Notes: generated by a model from the letters alone, not told the origin. 37,560 nt of DNA from Bacteroidales bacterium UBA3290 (GCA_002361615.1 DETK01000038.1:87579-125138); one strand, 5' to 3'. Numbered from the stretch's first letter, positions 7,755 to 17,169 are shown. Translations and numbers: made by a program.

Positions 7755-8702
7755 ATGATCAAAATCTTTTATAATCTCAATGGACAGGCGGAGGTCTCCG
7801 AGAAGCTGGAGACCCTGCGGAAGATTTCGCTCGAAGACGCGCTCTGGATCGATCTCTTCAGCCCCACGGGCGAGGAGAAGCGCGCCGTGGAGGTCTTCCT
7901 CCATACGACCCTGCAGAGCCGCGCACAAGCCGAGGAGATCGAGAGTTCATCGCGCTACTCCGAGACGGTGGATGCCATCTTCGCCAACACGAACTTCCTG
8001 ATTCCGAGTTCAGAGAACTATACCATGGAGTCGGTATCCTTCGTGCTGACCGGCCATACCATCACCTCGATCCGCCAGGTTCCCCTGCGCAGCTTCACCG
8101 ACATCCAGCGGAGGATCCTCTTCAACTCGAAACTCTATCCCACGGGTTTCCACGTGCTGGTGGGCATCCTGGAAAACCGGATCGACCTGGATGCGGATAT
8201 GATCGAGCTCATGTCGAAGGAGATCGGGCAGTACAGCAAGCGCGTGAGTCTGGGTGAAGACGTCAACGAGGAGTTCCTCCTCGACATCAACCAGCTGCAG
8301 GAAAACACGATGCTGGTGCGCGAGAACATCGTCGACAAGCAGCGCATGATCTCGAGCATCCTGCGCTCCGACAAGACCCCCGACGTGATCAACGGCAAGC
8401 TGGGTATCCTGCTGAAAGACATCTCTTCGCTGATCAACCATACGGACTTCAGCTTCGAGCGTCTGGAATACCTGCAAAACACCGTGCTCGGTCTGATCGA
8501 GCTCGCCCAGAACAAGATCATGAAGATCTTCACGCTGGTCTCCCTGCTGCTGATGCCGCCGACGCTGATCGCCAGCATCTACGGCATGAACATCAAGCTT
8601 CCGCTGATCGGCGGCAACTGGGACCTGCTCCTCGTACTCACGGCCATGTTGCTGATCGTGCTGGTGGTCTTCCTGATCTTCCGGCGCAAAAAGATGCTCT
8701 GA
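7755..8702 (+). CDS. corA: CorA-family magnesium/divalent metal transporter
   Basis: Pentameric inner-membrane Mg2+ (or Co2+/Ni2+) channel. The 315 residues have a long cytoplasmic N-terminal domain, the stalk helix region (NEEFLLDINQLQENTMLVREN, VINGKLGILLKDISSLINHT), and two C-terminal membrane helices separated by the YGMN selectivity signature (GMN at residues 277-279, context SIYGMNIKLPL). The ATG at 7755, preceded by GAGGAAC, gives the usual CorA start; an upstream GTG at 7692 would overlap mqnA and add 21 residues without family character. nhaC follows after 3 bp. Confidence 0.94.
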   Translation: MIKIFYNLNGQAEVSEKLETLRKISLEDALWIDLFSPTGEEKRAVEVFLHTTLQSRAQAEEIESSSRYSETVDAIFANTNFLIPSSENYTMESVSFVLTGHTITSIRQVPLRSFTDIQRRILFNSKLYPTGFHVLVGILENRIDLDADMIELMSKEIGQYSKRVSLGEDVNEEFLLDINQLQENTMLVRENIVDKQRMISSILRSDKTPDVINGKLGILLKDISSLINHTDFSFERLEYLQNTVLGLIELAQNKIMKIFTLVSLLLMPPTLIASIYGMNIKLPLIGGNWDLLLVLTAMLLIVLVVFLIFRRKKML

Positions 8703-8705
8703 CCC

Positions 8706-10148
8706 ATGAAAAAGCCCGGACTCCTGCTGTCACTTGTCCCGGTCCTTGTGCTGATCTTCCTGCTGATGGTCGGCGTGAGCATATTCGGCGACGAGCTGAC
8801 GGGCGGCCCTTCCCAGATTGCCATCTTCGGCGCCGCCGTCGTCACCTGCCTGATCGGACTCTATGCCCTGAAAGTGCCCTGGAGCGAGTTTGAGGAACAG
8901 GTCGGCAACAACCTCAAAGCCACTTCCGCGGCCATCATCATCCTGCTTTCGATCGGTGCCCTGACGGCTACCTGGATGCTTTCGGGCATTGTGCCGACGA
9001 TGATCTGGTACGGTCTCAAACTGATCCATCCCCGGATCTTCATCGTGCTGACCTTCCTGCTCTGCGCCGTGGTTTCGCTGCTGGCGGGCAGTTCCTGGAC
9101 GACCGTGGGAACGATCGGCGTGGCGCTTTTCGGGGCCGGGAGCTTTATGGGGATTCCGGCCGGCTGGCTGGCGGGCGCCATCATCTCGGGCGCCTATCTG
9201 GGCGACAAGGTCTCGCCGCTGAGCGACACGACCAACCTGTCCGCATCGATTGCGGGCGTGAACCTCTATACGCACGTGCGCTATACGCTGCTCACGACGC
9301 TTCCTGCTCTTGTGATCTGCCTGGTGGTCTATGGGATCGTGGGCTTCACGGTACCGGTGACTTCCAGCGTGGAGATTGACCAGCAGCTCGCTTCGCTGCA
9401 TCAGACATTCCACATATCACCGTGGTTCCTGTTGGTGCCGGTGCTGACGATCATCATGATTTTCAAAAAGGTGCCTGCGCTTGTGACCTTGTTCCTTTCG
9501 GCACTGGCGGGTGGCGTCCTCGCTTTCTTCGCGCAGCCCCAGATCATCGACCAGATCGTCGATCCCGGCGTGGCAGGGTTCAGCCGCTTTTTCGGCTCAC
9601 TGATGAAGATGATGTCTTCGCCGGTGACCATCGATGCGGGCGACCCGCTGATTTCCCGCCTGGCCTCGACCAGCGGCATGTCGGGCATGGTCAACACCGT
9701 GTGGATCATCATCGCGGTGATGCTCTTCGGGGGCTGCCTGTCGGCCTGCGGAATGGTGGAGACCATCACGCGGGCCATCATCGCCCGGGTCCGCCGTACC
9801 GGCGGCCTGGTAACCGCTACGATCCTGAGCTGCATCTTCTGCAATCTCACCCTGTCCGACCAGTTCATGGCCATCCTCCTGCCTGGCAACATGTTCCGCG
9901 ACGTTTACAAGCGTTTCGGCCTGGCCCCCGAGGTCCTGAGCCGTACGCTGGAAGACAGTGGCACGGTGAGCTCTGTGCTGATTCCCTGGAACACCTGCGC
10001 CGTGGTCCAGTCCAGTGTGCTGGGCGTGGCCACGATGGCGTATTTCCCCTTTGCGATCTTCTGCTTCATTACGCCCCTGATCGCCATTGCTTATGCCGTC
10101 TTCAATATCAAGATCCATAAACTTCCGCAACATGAAACTGTCCAGTAG
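8706..10148 (+). CDS. nhaC: NhaC-family Na+/H+ antiporter
   Basis: Polytopic inner-membrane exchanger of 480 residues, normal for NhaC/ArsB-superfamily antiporters. Recognisable blocks include LLSIGALTATWMLSGIVPTMIWYGL, the segment LLAGSSWTTVGTIGVALFGAG, ISGAYLGDKVSPLSDTTNLSASIAGV with conserved acidic and polar residues, and SRTLEDSGTVSSVLIPWNTCAV near the C-terminus. It expels Na+ (or Li+) or exchanges other small solutes against protons. The last 17 bp overlap the start of the downstream dipeptidase gene, suggesting co-translation. A malate/lactate antiporter is a possible alternative within the same family. Confidence 0.9.
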   Translation: MKKPGLLLSLVPVLVLIFLLMVGVSIFGDELTGGPSQIAIFGAAVVTCLIGLYALKVPWSEFEEQVGNNLKATSAAIIILLSIGALTATWMLSGIVPTMIWYGLKLIHPRIFIVLTFLLCAVVSLLAGSSWTTVGTIGVALFGAGSFMGIPAGWLAGAIISGAYLGDKVSPLSDTTNLSASIAGVNLYTHVRYTLLTTLPALVICLVVYGIVGFTVPVTSSVEIDQQLASLHQTFHISPWFLLVPVLTIIMIFKKVPALVTLFLSALAGGVLAFFAQPQIIDQIVDPGVAGFSRFFGSLMKMMSSPVTIDAGDPLISRLASTSGMSGMVNTVWIIIAVMLFGGCLSACGMVETITRAIIARVRRTGGLVTATILSCIFCNLTLSDQFMAILLPGNMFRDVYKRFGLAPEVLSRTLEDSGTVSSVLIPWNTCAVVQSSVLGVATMAYFPFAIFCFITPLIAIAYAVFNIKIHKLPQHETVQ

Positions 10149-11733
10149 AATCCTGGTCGCCGCGGCGGCCCTGCTGCTGCTTCCGGCTCCTGCCGGCATA
10201 GCCTGTACCTCCATCATGGTGGGCAAGAAAGCCTCCAGTGACGGATCGGTCATGACCGCCCATTGCTGCGACTCCTACTATCGTACCTATGTAACCATCG
10301 AACCGCGCAAGACCTTCCTGACGGGGGAGACCGAACCCTATTACTTCAATGTCCTGCATAAGGAGGAGCCCTGGGACATGCGCGGGGTCTATGAGACCGG
10401 TCGCATCGTGCCGCCTGCCCAGCAGACCTATCGTTTCGTCAACGCAGCCTATCCGTGTATGAACGAGAAGCAGCTGGCCATCGGTGAAACCACTTATGAC
10501 GGCCGCAGGGAACTGATCAACCGGGACGGCGTTTTCTGGATTGAGGAACTCGAGCGCCTGGCCCTCGAATATTGCGACAATGCCCGCGATGCCATCCGCC
10601 TGATGGGTGAAATGGCTGAGAAGTACGGCTATGCCGACTGGGGCGAGTGCCTGACTGTCGCCGACCCGAATGAGGTCTGGCAGTTTGAGATCAACGGCCC
10701 CGGCCCGGGTGCACCCGGCGCCATCTGGGCGGCACAGCGCATCCCCGACGACCACGTGGGCATCTCGGCCAATATCTCCCGCATCGGTGTGATCGATTTC
10801 AACGATCCCGACCATTTCATGTATTGCAAGGACCTGAAGAAGAAGGCCAAAGCCCTGGGCCTGTGGGATGGGAAGGAACCCCTGAAGTTCTACAAGATCG
10901 TGGGCGGCGACCGCAAGCCTTTCTCGGTGCGTGAGTTCTTCGTGCTGAGTACCCTTGCCCCTTCGCTCGGCCTTTCGATGGACGACGACGAGCTGCCGTT
11001 CTCGGTCAAGCCTGAGAAGCCGGTGACCCCTGAGATGATGATGGCTTTCTACCGCGAAACCTATGAGGGTACGGACTTCGATATGGGAAAGAACCTGCGC
11101 ATCAAGGCGCATCGTCGCATCAAGGATCCCAACAGTCCGCCTTACCCGAATTCGACCTATACGGAATACGACGAAGAAGTGACGCCGGTTTCCAACTGGA
11201 TGTCGGCCGATATGCGGGCGATGCTCAACCAGATCGCTCCCGGTTCGGTGACAAACCGCCGTACGATCGCCGTGATCCAGTGCTCCTATTCCTGGATTGC
11301 CCAGTGCCGTGACTGGCTGCCCGACGAAGTGGGCGGTGTCCTGTGGTTTTCGCTGGACAATCCCGGTCAGAGCCCCCGTTTCCCCATCTATGCCGGCGGA
11401 ACGAAACTTCCCGTGGAACTGGGCCACTGCGGTCAGAACAGCTACCGCCCGGAAGCGGCTGTCTGGGCTTTCCGTGAAACGAACCGCATCGCCACCATCT
11501 ACTGGGACAAGACGCGCAAGGTGCTTGAACCCGAGCGTGCGCTCTTCGAACGGATGATGCTCGAACAGGACCTTGCTCTCCAGGAGAAGGTCAAGGCGCT
11601 GTCCGCAGAGGGCAGGGAAGAGGCCGTGGCCCAGTTGCTCGACGACCAGACCGACAGTTTCTTCGCGATGGTCGCCGGCAAGTGGCGTGCCCTCAAGGGC
11701 CGCGTTCTCGAGATTTTCGTGCGGAGCATGTAA
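10132..11733 (+). CDS. Secreted C69-family dipeptidase
   Basis: Ntn-hydrolase peptidase of family C69 (PepD-like), predicted to hydrolyse dipeptides. The 533 residues start with a signal peptide ending at PAGIA, and the mature protein would begin at Cys25 in CTSIMVGKKASSDGSVMTAH, where the N-terminal cysteine is the nucleophile. Other family blocks are CMNEKQLAIGETTYDGR, CLTVADPNEVWQFEI, HVGISANISRIG and VGGVLWFSLDNP. The ATG at 10132 is chosen because an earlier in-frame ATG (10087) lies deep in nhaC and would hide the signal peptide. It is followed after 3 bp by the C10 protease, so two secreted peptidases are adjacent. Confidence 0.92.
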   Translation: MKLSSRILVAAAALLLLPAPAGIACTSIMVGKKASSDGSVMTAHCCDSYYRTYVTIEPRKTFLTGETEPYYFNVLHKEEPWDMRGVYETGRIVPPAQQTYRFVNAAYPCMNEKQLAIGETTYDGRRELINRDGVFWIEELERLALEYCDNARDAIRLMGEMAEKYGYADWGECLTVADPNEVWQFEINGPGPGAPGAIWAAQRIPDDHVGISANISRIGVIDFNDPDHFMYCKDLKKKAKALGLWDGKEPLKFYKIVGGDRKPFSVREFFVLSTLAPSLGLSMDDDELPFSVKPEKPVTPEMMMAFYRETYEGTDFDMGKNLRIKAHRRIKDPNSPPYPNSTYTEYDEEVTPVSNWMSADMRAMLNQIAPGSVTNRRTIAVIQCSYSWIAQCRDWLPDEVGGVLWFSLDNPGQSPRFPIYAGGTKLPVELGHCGQNSYRPEAAVWAFRETNRIATIYWDKTRKVLEPERALFERMMLEQDLALQEKVKALSAEGREEAVAQLLDDQTDSFFAMVAGKWRALKGRVLEIFVRSM

Positions 11734-11736
11734 ACG

Positions 11737-13563
11737 ATGCCGATGAAACGTGTCTATTTAGGAATACTTCTTATTCTCAGCCTGCTGGCAAGCACGCCGC
11801 TGAAGGCTGAAAAAGTGGGCCGGGACCGCGCCCTTCAAGCAGCCCGTACTTTTTTCCAATACGACCGTGCCCGCAGCCCGCGGCGTGTCGTGCTGCACGA
11901 ACTTTCGTTCGCGCCGCAGACCAAAACCGCTGCCGATCCTGCTTTCTACGTCTTTGAACGGGAAGGCGGCGGCTTCGTAATCGTGGCGGGAGACGACCGC
12001 TGCCGGCCGGTGCTGGGTTATTCGTTTACCCGGCCTTTCGTCGATCCGTCCGCAATGCCGGAGAGCCTGCGCGAATGGTTGGATGACTACCAGGAACAAG
12101 TGGATCTGATCAGGAACGAAGACCTTCCCGCAACGCCTGCAGCGATGCTGGCCTGGGCTTCCTTGGAAACGCCGACCAAGGCGGGGACGGGAGGTTATGA
12201 GCCGGCCCACAAGCTCGAGACGCCGGTCTGGGGACAGGGCGAGCCTTTCAACAATCTGGCTCCGATGGTCAACGGCAAACGTGCCGTTGCCGGTTGCGTC
12301 CCACTGGCTATGAGCATGATTTGCCGCTTCTTCTCCTATCCGGAGCGGGGAACGGGCGAACTGCCTTCCTATTCCTATACGGCCGACGACGAGAAAACCT
12401 ATACCATTGAAGGTTTCGCGCTGGGTCATGCCTATGCCTGGGACAAGATGAAGATGGACTACTCGACGTCGTACACGCCGGAGGAAGCGGAAGCCGTTTC
12501 GCGGCTGGTGTACGACTGCGGTGTGATGGTGGAGGCCAAATACGACACCAGCACGAGTTCGAATACCGGCAACATGGTGCGTCAGGCCATCGACCATCTG
12601 GGTTTTGACGCCGGTGCCGTGATGGAGAACCGGGGCTTCTACGACGACGAAGTCTGGACCGAGAAGCTCAAGGCAGAACTGATGCTGCGTCCCGTGCTCT
12701 ATTCCGCCCGGCGGGAAGGAGACTACGGTCACTCATTCCTGCTCGACGGCTATGACGAGCGGGACTATTTCAGCATCAACTGGGGCTGGGCGGGTGGCAG
12801 CAACGGCTATTATGCCCTTTCTGCCTTCGCTCCGTCGGAAAAACGTGCCTATATCTTCAAGCATGCGGCGGTCTTCGGCCTCCAGCCCGATGCGGGCGGT
12901 GTCGGATCGAGCTATCTGTATCTCCGTTCGGGTACTGCCTCCAGCGGTACTGTTTATGTCGGCCTCGAACCGAAGGGGCCGATCGTGCCCCGTAAACCGT
13001 TCGTAATGAACGTGGGCGGCATCGCCAATGGCGGCAATTCGCCGTATTCCGGCTATTTCATCCTGGCGCTGACCGATGCGGACGACCAGATCCGCGACTT
13101 CGTGTGCGGATCGCAGTACTATGCCGAGACCAACCCGCGCTCCTGGCGGGGCTATAAGGACATCAGCTGCGTCCTGCCGGTCTATCCCCGTTCGGGCGAC
13201 AAGATAAAGCTGTTTTATTGCAGTGAGGATGAGTCGGTCCAGAATCCTACACCCTGGAAACCCGTCCTCTGGGACCGCACCGACGAGGTGGTGGCTGAAA
13301 TCCCGGTCTTCGACACGCAGACGCTCTCCGATGTCACCTCGCTGCAATACTCCAAGACGTCCGGTATGATGACCCTCTTCACGAAAGACGGTGTGGACTG
13401 GAACCTTTCCGGTGCAGATGCATCGGTCGTACAGGCAGCCGTCAGATATATGGGGACAGAGCTTCATATCGATACTTCGCTGCTGCCCAAGGGAAGCTAC
13501 ACGCTGTCCCTGGTCCGTGGCAATGACAAACTGGAAATCAGATTAACAATGGGATGGAAATGA
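11737..13563 (+). CDS. C10-family cysteine protease (streptopain-like) with Spi propeptide
   Basis: Exported papain-fold protease of 608 residues. After a signal peptide (ILLILSLLASTPLKA) comes an inhibitory Spi-type prodomain (ALQAARTFFQ, FYVFEREGGGFVIVAGDDRCRP, VLGYS). The catalytic Cys is at residue 187 in RAVAGCVPLAMSMI and the His at residue 332 in YGHSFLLDGY, followed by SINWGWAGGSNGYYAL with the expected oxyanion/stacking tryptophans. About 220 C-terminal residues look like beta-sandwich extensions. Two starts (11737 and 11743) are possible and differ by two residues. Its stop overlaps the BACON lipoprotein start in ATGA (13560-13563), so the pair is translationally coupled. Confidence 0.93.
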   Translation: MPMKRVYLGILLILSLLASTPLKAEKVGRDRALQAARTFFQYDRARSPRRVVLHELSFAPQTKTAADPAFYVFEREGGGFVIVAGDDRCRPVLGYSFTRPFVDPSAMPESLREWLDDYQEQVDLIRNEDLPATPAAMLAWASLETPTKAGTGGYEPAHKLETPVWGQGEPFNNLAPMVNGKRAVAGCVPLAMSMICRFFSYPERGTGELPSYSYTADDEKTYTIEGFALGHAYAWDKMKMDYSTSYTPEEAEAVSRLVYDCGVMVEAKYDTSTSSNTGNMVRQAIDHLGFDAGAVMENRGFYDDEVWTEKLKAELMLRPVLYSARREGDYGHSFLLDGYDERDYFSINWGWAGGSNGYYALSAFAPSEKRAYIFKHAAVFGLQPDAGGVGSSYLYLRSGTASSGTVYVGLEPKGPIVPRKPFVMNVGGIANGGNSPYSGYFILALTDADDQIRDFVCGSQYYAETNPRSWRGYKDISCVLPVYPRSGDKIKLFYCSEDESVQNPTPWKPVLWDRTDEVVAEIPVFDTQTLSDVTSLQYSKTSGMMTLFTKDGVDWNLSGADASVVQAAVRYMGTELHIDTSLLPKGSYTLSLVRGNDKLEIRLTMGWK

Positions 13564-14135
13564 AAAAGTCGCTGATCCTGGCCTTCGCGGCCCTGTTGCT
13601 GGTCGGTCTGACCGCCTGTCACCGGGAAGAACCTGAGTTGGATCTCAGTGCCGCCGAGTATGTCTTCAAGTCGGAAGGAGGCTCTACATCCATCTCGTTC
13701 CAGTGCAACTACAAATGGAAGGCTACTTCGTCTTCCCCGTGGATCCACATCTCTCCCGAATCGGGTGACAAGGGTTCCAATACATTGACCATCACGGTCG
13801 ACGCCAATACGGGTACTTCTTCACGCACGGGTTCGGTCAATGTCATATGCGAAGATCTGATGCGGGGTGTCCGCGTCACGCAGGCCCAGCCGTTAAGCCA
13901 GTCACTCTCGCTGGTTTTCAACGGAACGGAGCTGGAAGCGCCCTTGCTTGCCGGGAACTCGATCCATGCCGAAATCGACTGGGGCGACGGTGTGAAAGAA
14001 ACGTACGCCAAGACGCTGACACACACGTATGCCACCGGCGGCGAACATACCGTGACCCTGAAAATGGCCGGCGCCGTTTCCTTTGAAATAGGAACCGTCG
14101 CCGGTGTATCGGAAATCGACCTGTCGGCGTTCTAG
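13560..14135 (+). CDS. BACON-domain lipoprotein with PKD-like tail
   Basis: Surface or periplasmic lipoprotein of 191 residues. The signal ends in VGLTAC (lipidated Cys20). Residues about 28-110 form a BACON domain: YVFKSEGGSTSISFQCNYKW, SPWIHISPESG, NTLTITVDANTGTSSRTGSV. Residues about 115-170 resemble a PKD-like strand set with the signature IDWGDGVKETY and LTHTYATGGEHTVTLKM. BACON domains in Bacteroidota usually bind carbohydrate or mucin, or serve as spacers. The start at 13560 overlaps the stop of the C10 protease, so it is likely a partner of that enzyme. It ends at GVSEIDLSAF, where related proteins often continue into leucine-rich repeats. An ATG at 13554 is also possible. Confidence 0.82.
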   Translation: MKKSLILAFAALLLVGLTACHREEPELDLSAAEYVFKSEGGSTSISFQCNYKWKATSSSPWIHISPESGDKGSNTLTITVDANTGTSSRTGSVNVICEDLMRGVRVTQAQPLSQSLSLVFNGTELEAPLLAGNSIHAEIDWGDGVKETYAKTLTHTYATGGEHTVTLKMAGAVSFEIGTVAGVSEIDLSAF

Positions 14136-17100
14136 CGGCGGAAGAAGCCGGCTACTTCGCCGATCAGGCAGTCGATCTGCTGCTGCGTCTCCAGCGTCTC
14201 GACCGGAAAGCCCAGGGAAACCACTTTGTAGGTCCCTTTGTAGGCAACACCGGCCGAGATGTTGTTTTCTGCATAGCGGAAAATGGTGTAGGCGCCTTCG
14301 CCGGCCGGCGTCAGCCCGTCGGGCGACTCTACGGCATACACGCTGTCATTCAATTCGGTATTGAAGATATAGCGGCTCTTCCATTCCAGGCCGAGGGGAT
14401 TCTGCGTGCCTTTCACTTCGCCCGTGACGGATGCGTTGTTGGTCATCCAGCGATAGTGGAGGACTTCCTGGGCAAAGGTTTTTCCGGGATCGAAATAGTT
14501 CTCTTTCAGGGTCGTATCGATCTCGAAGTCGAAGACGGGCTCCCACAGGTCGGTGGCGATGTAGGCACCGGAAACGAGCAGGTTGCCGCCCGCCCGGGTG
14601 AAGGCTTCGATCTGATTGCGCATTTCCGTCGGGAAGACGGCATAGCGCAAAGGAGTGGCGCCGCGGCGGCCCATCTGCGTGGTGAGCTGTTTGCCGCAGA
14701 TCAGGTCGGCCGTGGTGTAGCGGTTCAGCTCCACGCGATGGCCGAGTACGGCGCTGCGGCTGGCGGAGACGAAGTTGAAGCCGGCCGCCATCCAGGCGCG
14801 GCCGTGGACAGCCGGGTAGTCGAAGCTGTTGCCGGCCAGGACCTTGGTTTCATAGTTGCTTTCGGAGGCACCGAAGCCGCCGCTGTCGTCGTCCATCCAG
14901 GGGATATTCCGGCGGAATTCATATTGGTTTCCGATGTAGGAGATGTCATAGAGGTAGGGGACGCCTCCGTCCATCCTGTTGTCGAATCCGGCGTAGGTAG
15001 AGTCGCGGGTTGCAAAACTCACGGGCGCGCTGATCCGGTCGAAGTTGTTGACAATGATGGCCGTAGGCGCTTCGTCTGAGACATAGCCCACTGAGAGGGT
15101 TTCGCTCGGGAAGCTTTCGCCACCGGCGTTTGTCGCCGTTACGCGGTAGCTGTAGATATGGCCGGGTTGGATGTCCAGTTCAGCGTAGGGCCGGTCGAGT
15201 GCCATGCCGTTGTCGAATCCGCCGCCGTCGATGCGGGTATAGAGGATATAGCCTGTGGCATCTGCCGTACTTTCGAGGGGATCGGAGACAGGCGTCCAGC
15301 TCAGGCAGGCTTTCCCGTCTTCCAGGTGGACTTCAAAGCCTTCCACCGGCAGTGGCTGGACAATGTAGTCGAAGCCGTTGAGGTAGGCCAGGAATTTGAG
15401 CATGCCCTTGTAGATGGCGCGCGAGACGGTGAAACGGAAGGTCGGGTCGAGTCCGTAGCGCATATCGGCCAGGTTCTGATGGGAGAGGAGTTCCAGCAGC
15501 ATGGCGGGAACCTCGGGCATCCGGCTTTCGGCATAGGAACGGTCCCAGAGCTGGCGGCGGCTCCACAGGGGTTCGTGGAGAGCGCGGATATCGTCGACGA
15601 TCTGGGTCTGGACGATGTCGGCGTAGTCGCGGGCGATGGCACGGTCCTCCTTATAGGGATACTTCTCCTCGTCGTTCGAGAGCCGGGTGTAGATCGACAG
15701 GGTACCGACGATCGAATCGTTCATCGTGGTGCCGGCGTCGGTATGGAAGGCGAACGACAGGTCGAGCGGAATGTTGTAGCCTTTCTTTTCGGGTTTGAGA
15801 TAGGAGCCGTCCGAGAGGGTGTTCACCCACAGGCCGCGCGACATGTAGTCATCGTTGTAGTCGGTCAGGCCGCGGTTGCGCGAATAGATGGTGTCGTTGA
15901 AGCCGGCCCACTGAAGCCAGTAGCGGGAACCTTCCGTGAAGCGGGGGTAACCGGAGATTTCGGGCTCCACCTCGAAGTCGCCCTCCTTGACTTCGAGGGG
16001 ACTGCGGGCCATGTTGCCCATGCCGCCGCCGAACTTGACGGCGTCGGCCGTCAGCACGCCCTGGCCCTTGTTCGTCAGGAAAACGCCCTGTCCCTCGTGG
16101 GCGCCCTTGCGGAAGCCGAAGCGGCCCAGATAGATCCAGGTGCCGCCGCCCATCTGCTGGTTGACCAGGAAGCGCGTGGTCCCGCCGCTGTGCTTGACTT
16201 CGTACTGGGCCGCTGTCGTGCTGCGGGGCAGGGATTGGTAGGAAACGTAGACGGCATAATCTCCGTCTTCCGGAATGTCGGGAATCCAGCTGGCCCGGCT
16301 GTCGCCTTCCATCTCAGGGTCGCACATACGCGCCGTGCCCATCTTGAAAGGATTCTCCTGGTAGAGGTAGGCGGCTTGCGGATTGGCGAAACCGGTGTCG
16401 GGTGCCGCGGTCCAGTAGCCGACTTCGCGGTAGCCTTTCTCCGGCGGATCGTTGTCCACGATCACTTCATTGCGGTTCCAGTCGCGCTCACGCGGCAGCA
16501 TCACCACGGCACCGGCATTCTCGAGCATCGGCACTAGGAACGGAACCACGTAACTCTGGGTATAGAGGTCCTCCACGGTCTCCATCACGCGGGCACGCTG
16601 GAATTCCCAGCGTTTGAGCGACTGCTCATAGTACCAGCCGTGGCTTTGCCAGAGCGCGATATGGCGGTTCTGCAGGCCCCGGGTCGGGTTGTTGGCCGAC
16701 GAGGTCCGGGTCACGAGCGGGGCGGTCATCTGGTCGTGCTTGCCCCCGACGAGCCGCTGGTGGTCTTTCACGGCTTTGTCGTCGCGCCGTTTCCCGTAGT
16801 AGCGGCTCTTGTAGTACTCGATGGGCTTCTTGTCGGCGTAGAGCGAGATTTTCTTCCGGTACTGGGCGTATTTCTTGGGCAGGGTCTCGTTAGCGATGGA
16901 ATACAGGTCAGCGATCTCCTGGTCGCGGAGCGGGTGGTCCACCAGGCTGCGGCTCAGCGTCAGACGGAGGGTGCCGTCGTTGAGGACGTTGGCTCTCTCG
17001 ACCGAGACATAGCTGCGGACGGTGGTCTTTTCGTGGAGATAGTGGCTGATGGAATCGGCCATCGGCACGAGATCCTTGTCACGGGTTGCGCCCAGGGTCT

Positions 17101-17155
17101 GCTGGGGCAGCAGGAAGAAAAGTGCGAGGAAGAAGGGGAGGAGAGATTGTTTCAT
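14132..17155 (-). CDS. Exported amidase_3-like protein with golvesin-like insertion and FnIII domain
   Basis: Signal peptide (1-22) then 985 mature residues. I read an N-acetylmuramoyl-L-alanine amidase (amidase_3) fold split in two. The first half is HIALWQSHGWYYE (His172, Glu177) then VEDLYTQSYVVPFLVPMLEN (Glu195) and AGAVVMLPRERD. The second half is LDLSFAFHTDAG (His471) and VPAMLLELLSHQN (Glu555), followed by DPTFRFTVSRAIYKGMLKFL. Between them, residues about 240-380 match a golvesin C-terminal/xanthan-lyase-associated beta domain (YAVYVSYQSLP, GTWIYLGRFGF). A fibronectin III domain covers about 604-693, and the last 300 residues resemble a flavodoxin/amidotransferase-like domain. It may cut peptidoglycan stem peptides or another amide. 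The 3' end overlaps the BACON gene by 4 bp, convergently. Confidence 0.8.
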   Translation of the reverse strand: MKQSLLPFFLALFFLLPQQTLGATRDKDLVPMADSISHYLHEKTTVRSYVSVERANVLNDGTLRLTLSRSLVDHPLRDQEIADLYSIANETLPKKYAQYRKKISLYADKKPIEYYKSRYYGKRRDDKAVKDHQRLVGGKHDQMTAPLVTRTSSANNPTRGLQNRHIALWQSHGWYYEQSLKRWEFQRARVMETVEDLYTQSYVVPFLVPMLENAGAVVMLPRERDWNRNEVIVDNDPPEKGYREVGYWTAAPDTGFANPQAAYLYQENPFKMGTARMCDPEMEGDSRASWIPDIPEDGDYAVYVSYQSLPRSTTAAQYEVKHSGGTTRFLVNQQMGGGTWIYLGRFGFRKGAHEGQGVFLTNKGQGVLTADAVKFGGGMGNMARSPLEVKEGDFEVEPEISGYPRFTEGSRYWLQWAGFNDTIYSRNRGLTDYNDDYMSRGLWVNTLSDGSYLKPEKKGYNIPLDLSFAFHTDAGTTMNDSIVGTLSIYTRLSNDEEKYPYKEDRAIARDYADIVQTQIVDDIRALHEPLWSRRQLWDRSYAESRMPEVPAMLLELLSHQNLADMRYGLDPTFRFTVSRAIYKGMLKFLAYLNGFDYIVQPLPVEGFEVHLEDGKACLSWTPVSDPLESTADATGYILYTRIDGGGFDNGMALDRPYAELDIQPGHIYSYRVTATNAGGESFPSETLSVGYVSDEAPTAIIVNNFDRISAPVSFATRDSTYAGFDNRMDGGVPYLYDISYIGNQYEFRRNIPWMDDDSGGFGASESNYETKVLAGNSFDYPAVHGRAWMAAGFNFVSASRSAVLGHRVELNRYTTADLICGKQLTTQMGRRGATPLRYAVFPTEMRNQIEAFTRAGGNLLVSGAYIATDLWEPVFDFEIDTTLKENYFDPGKTFAQEVLHYRWMTNNASVTGEVKGTQNPLGLEWKSRYIFNTELNDSVYAVESPDGLTPAGEGAYTIFRYAENNISAGVAYKGTYKVVSLGFPVETLETQQQIDCLIGEVAGFFRR

Positions 17156-17159
17156 ACGA

Positions 17160-17167
17160 CAAATTTA
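17160..17167 (-). promoter_or_regulatory. Possible promoter -7 element of the amidase gene
   Basis: On the minus strand the sequence reads TAAATTTG, followed by only 4 nt before the ATG at 17155. It abuts the divergent element at 17170-17177. The spacing would make the message leaderless; it may also be a chance match. Confidence 0.4.
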
Positions 17168-17169
17168 CT

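Noticed and set aside
15158..16537. A 459-codon plus-strand frame opposite the amidase gene
   Set aside because: The composition is that of a mirrored frame and it has no motif; the minus-strand protein has a signal peptide and recognisable domains.
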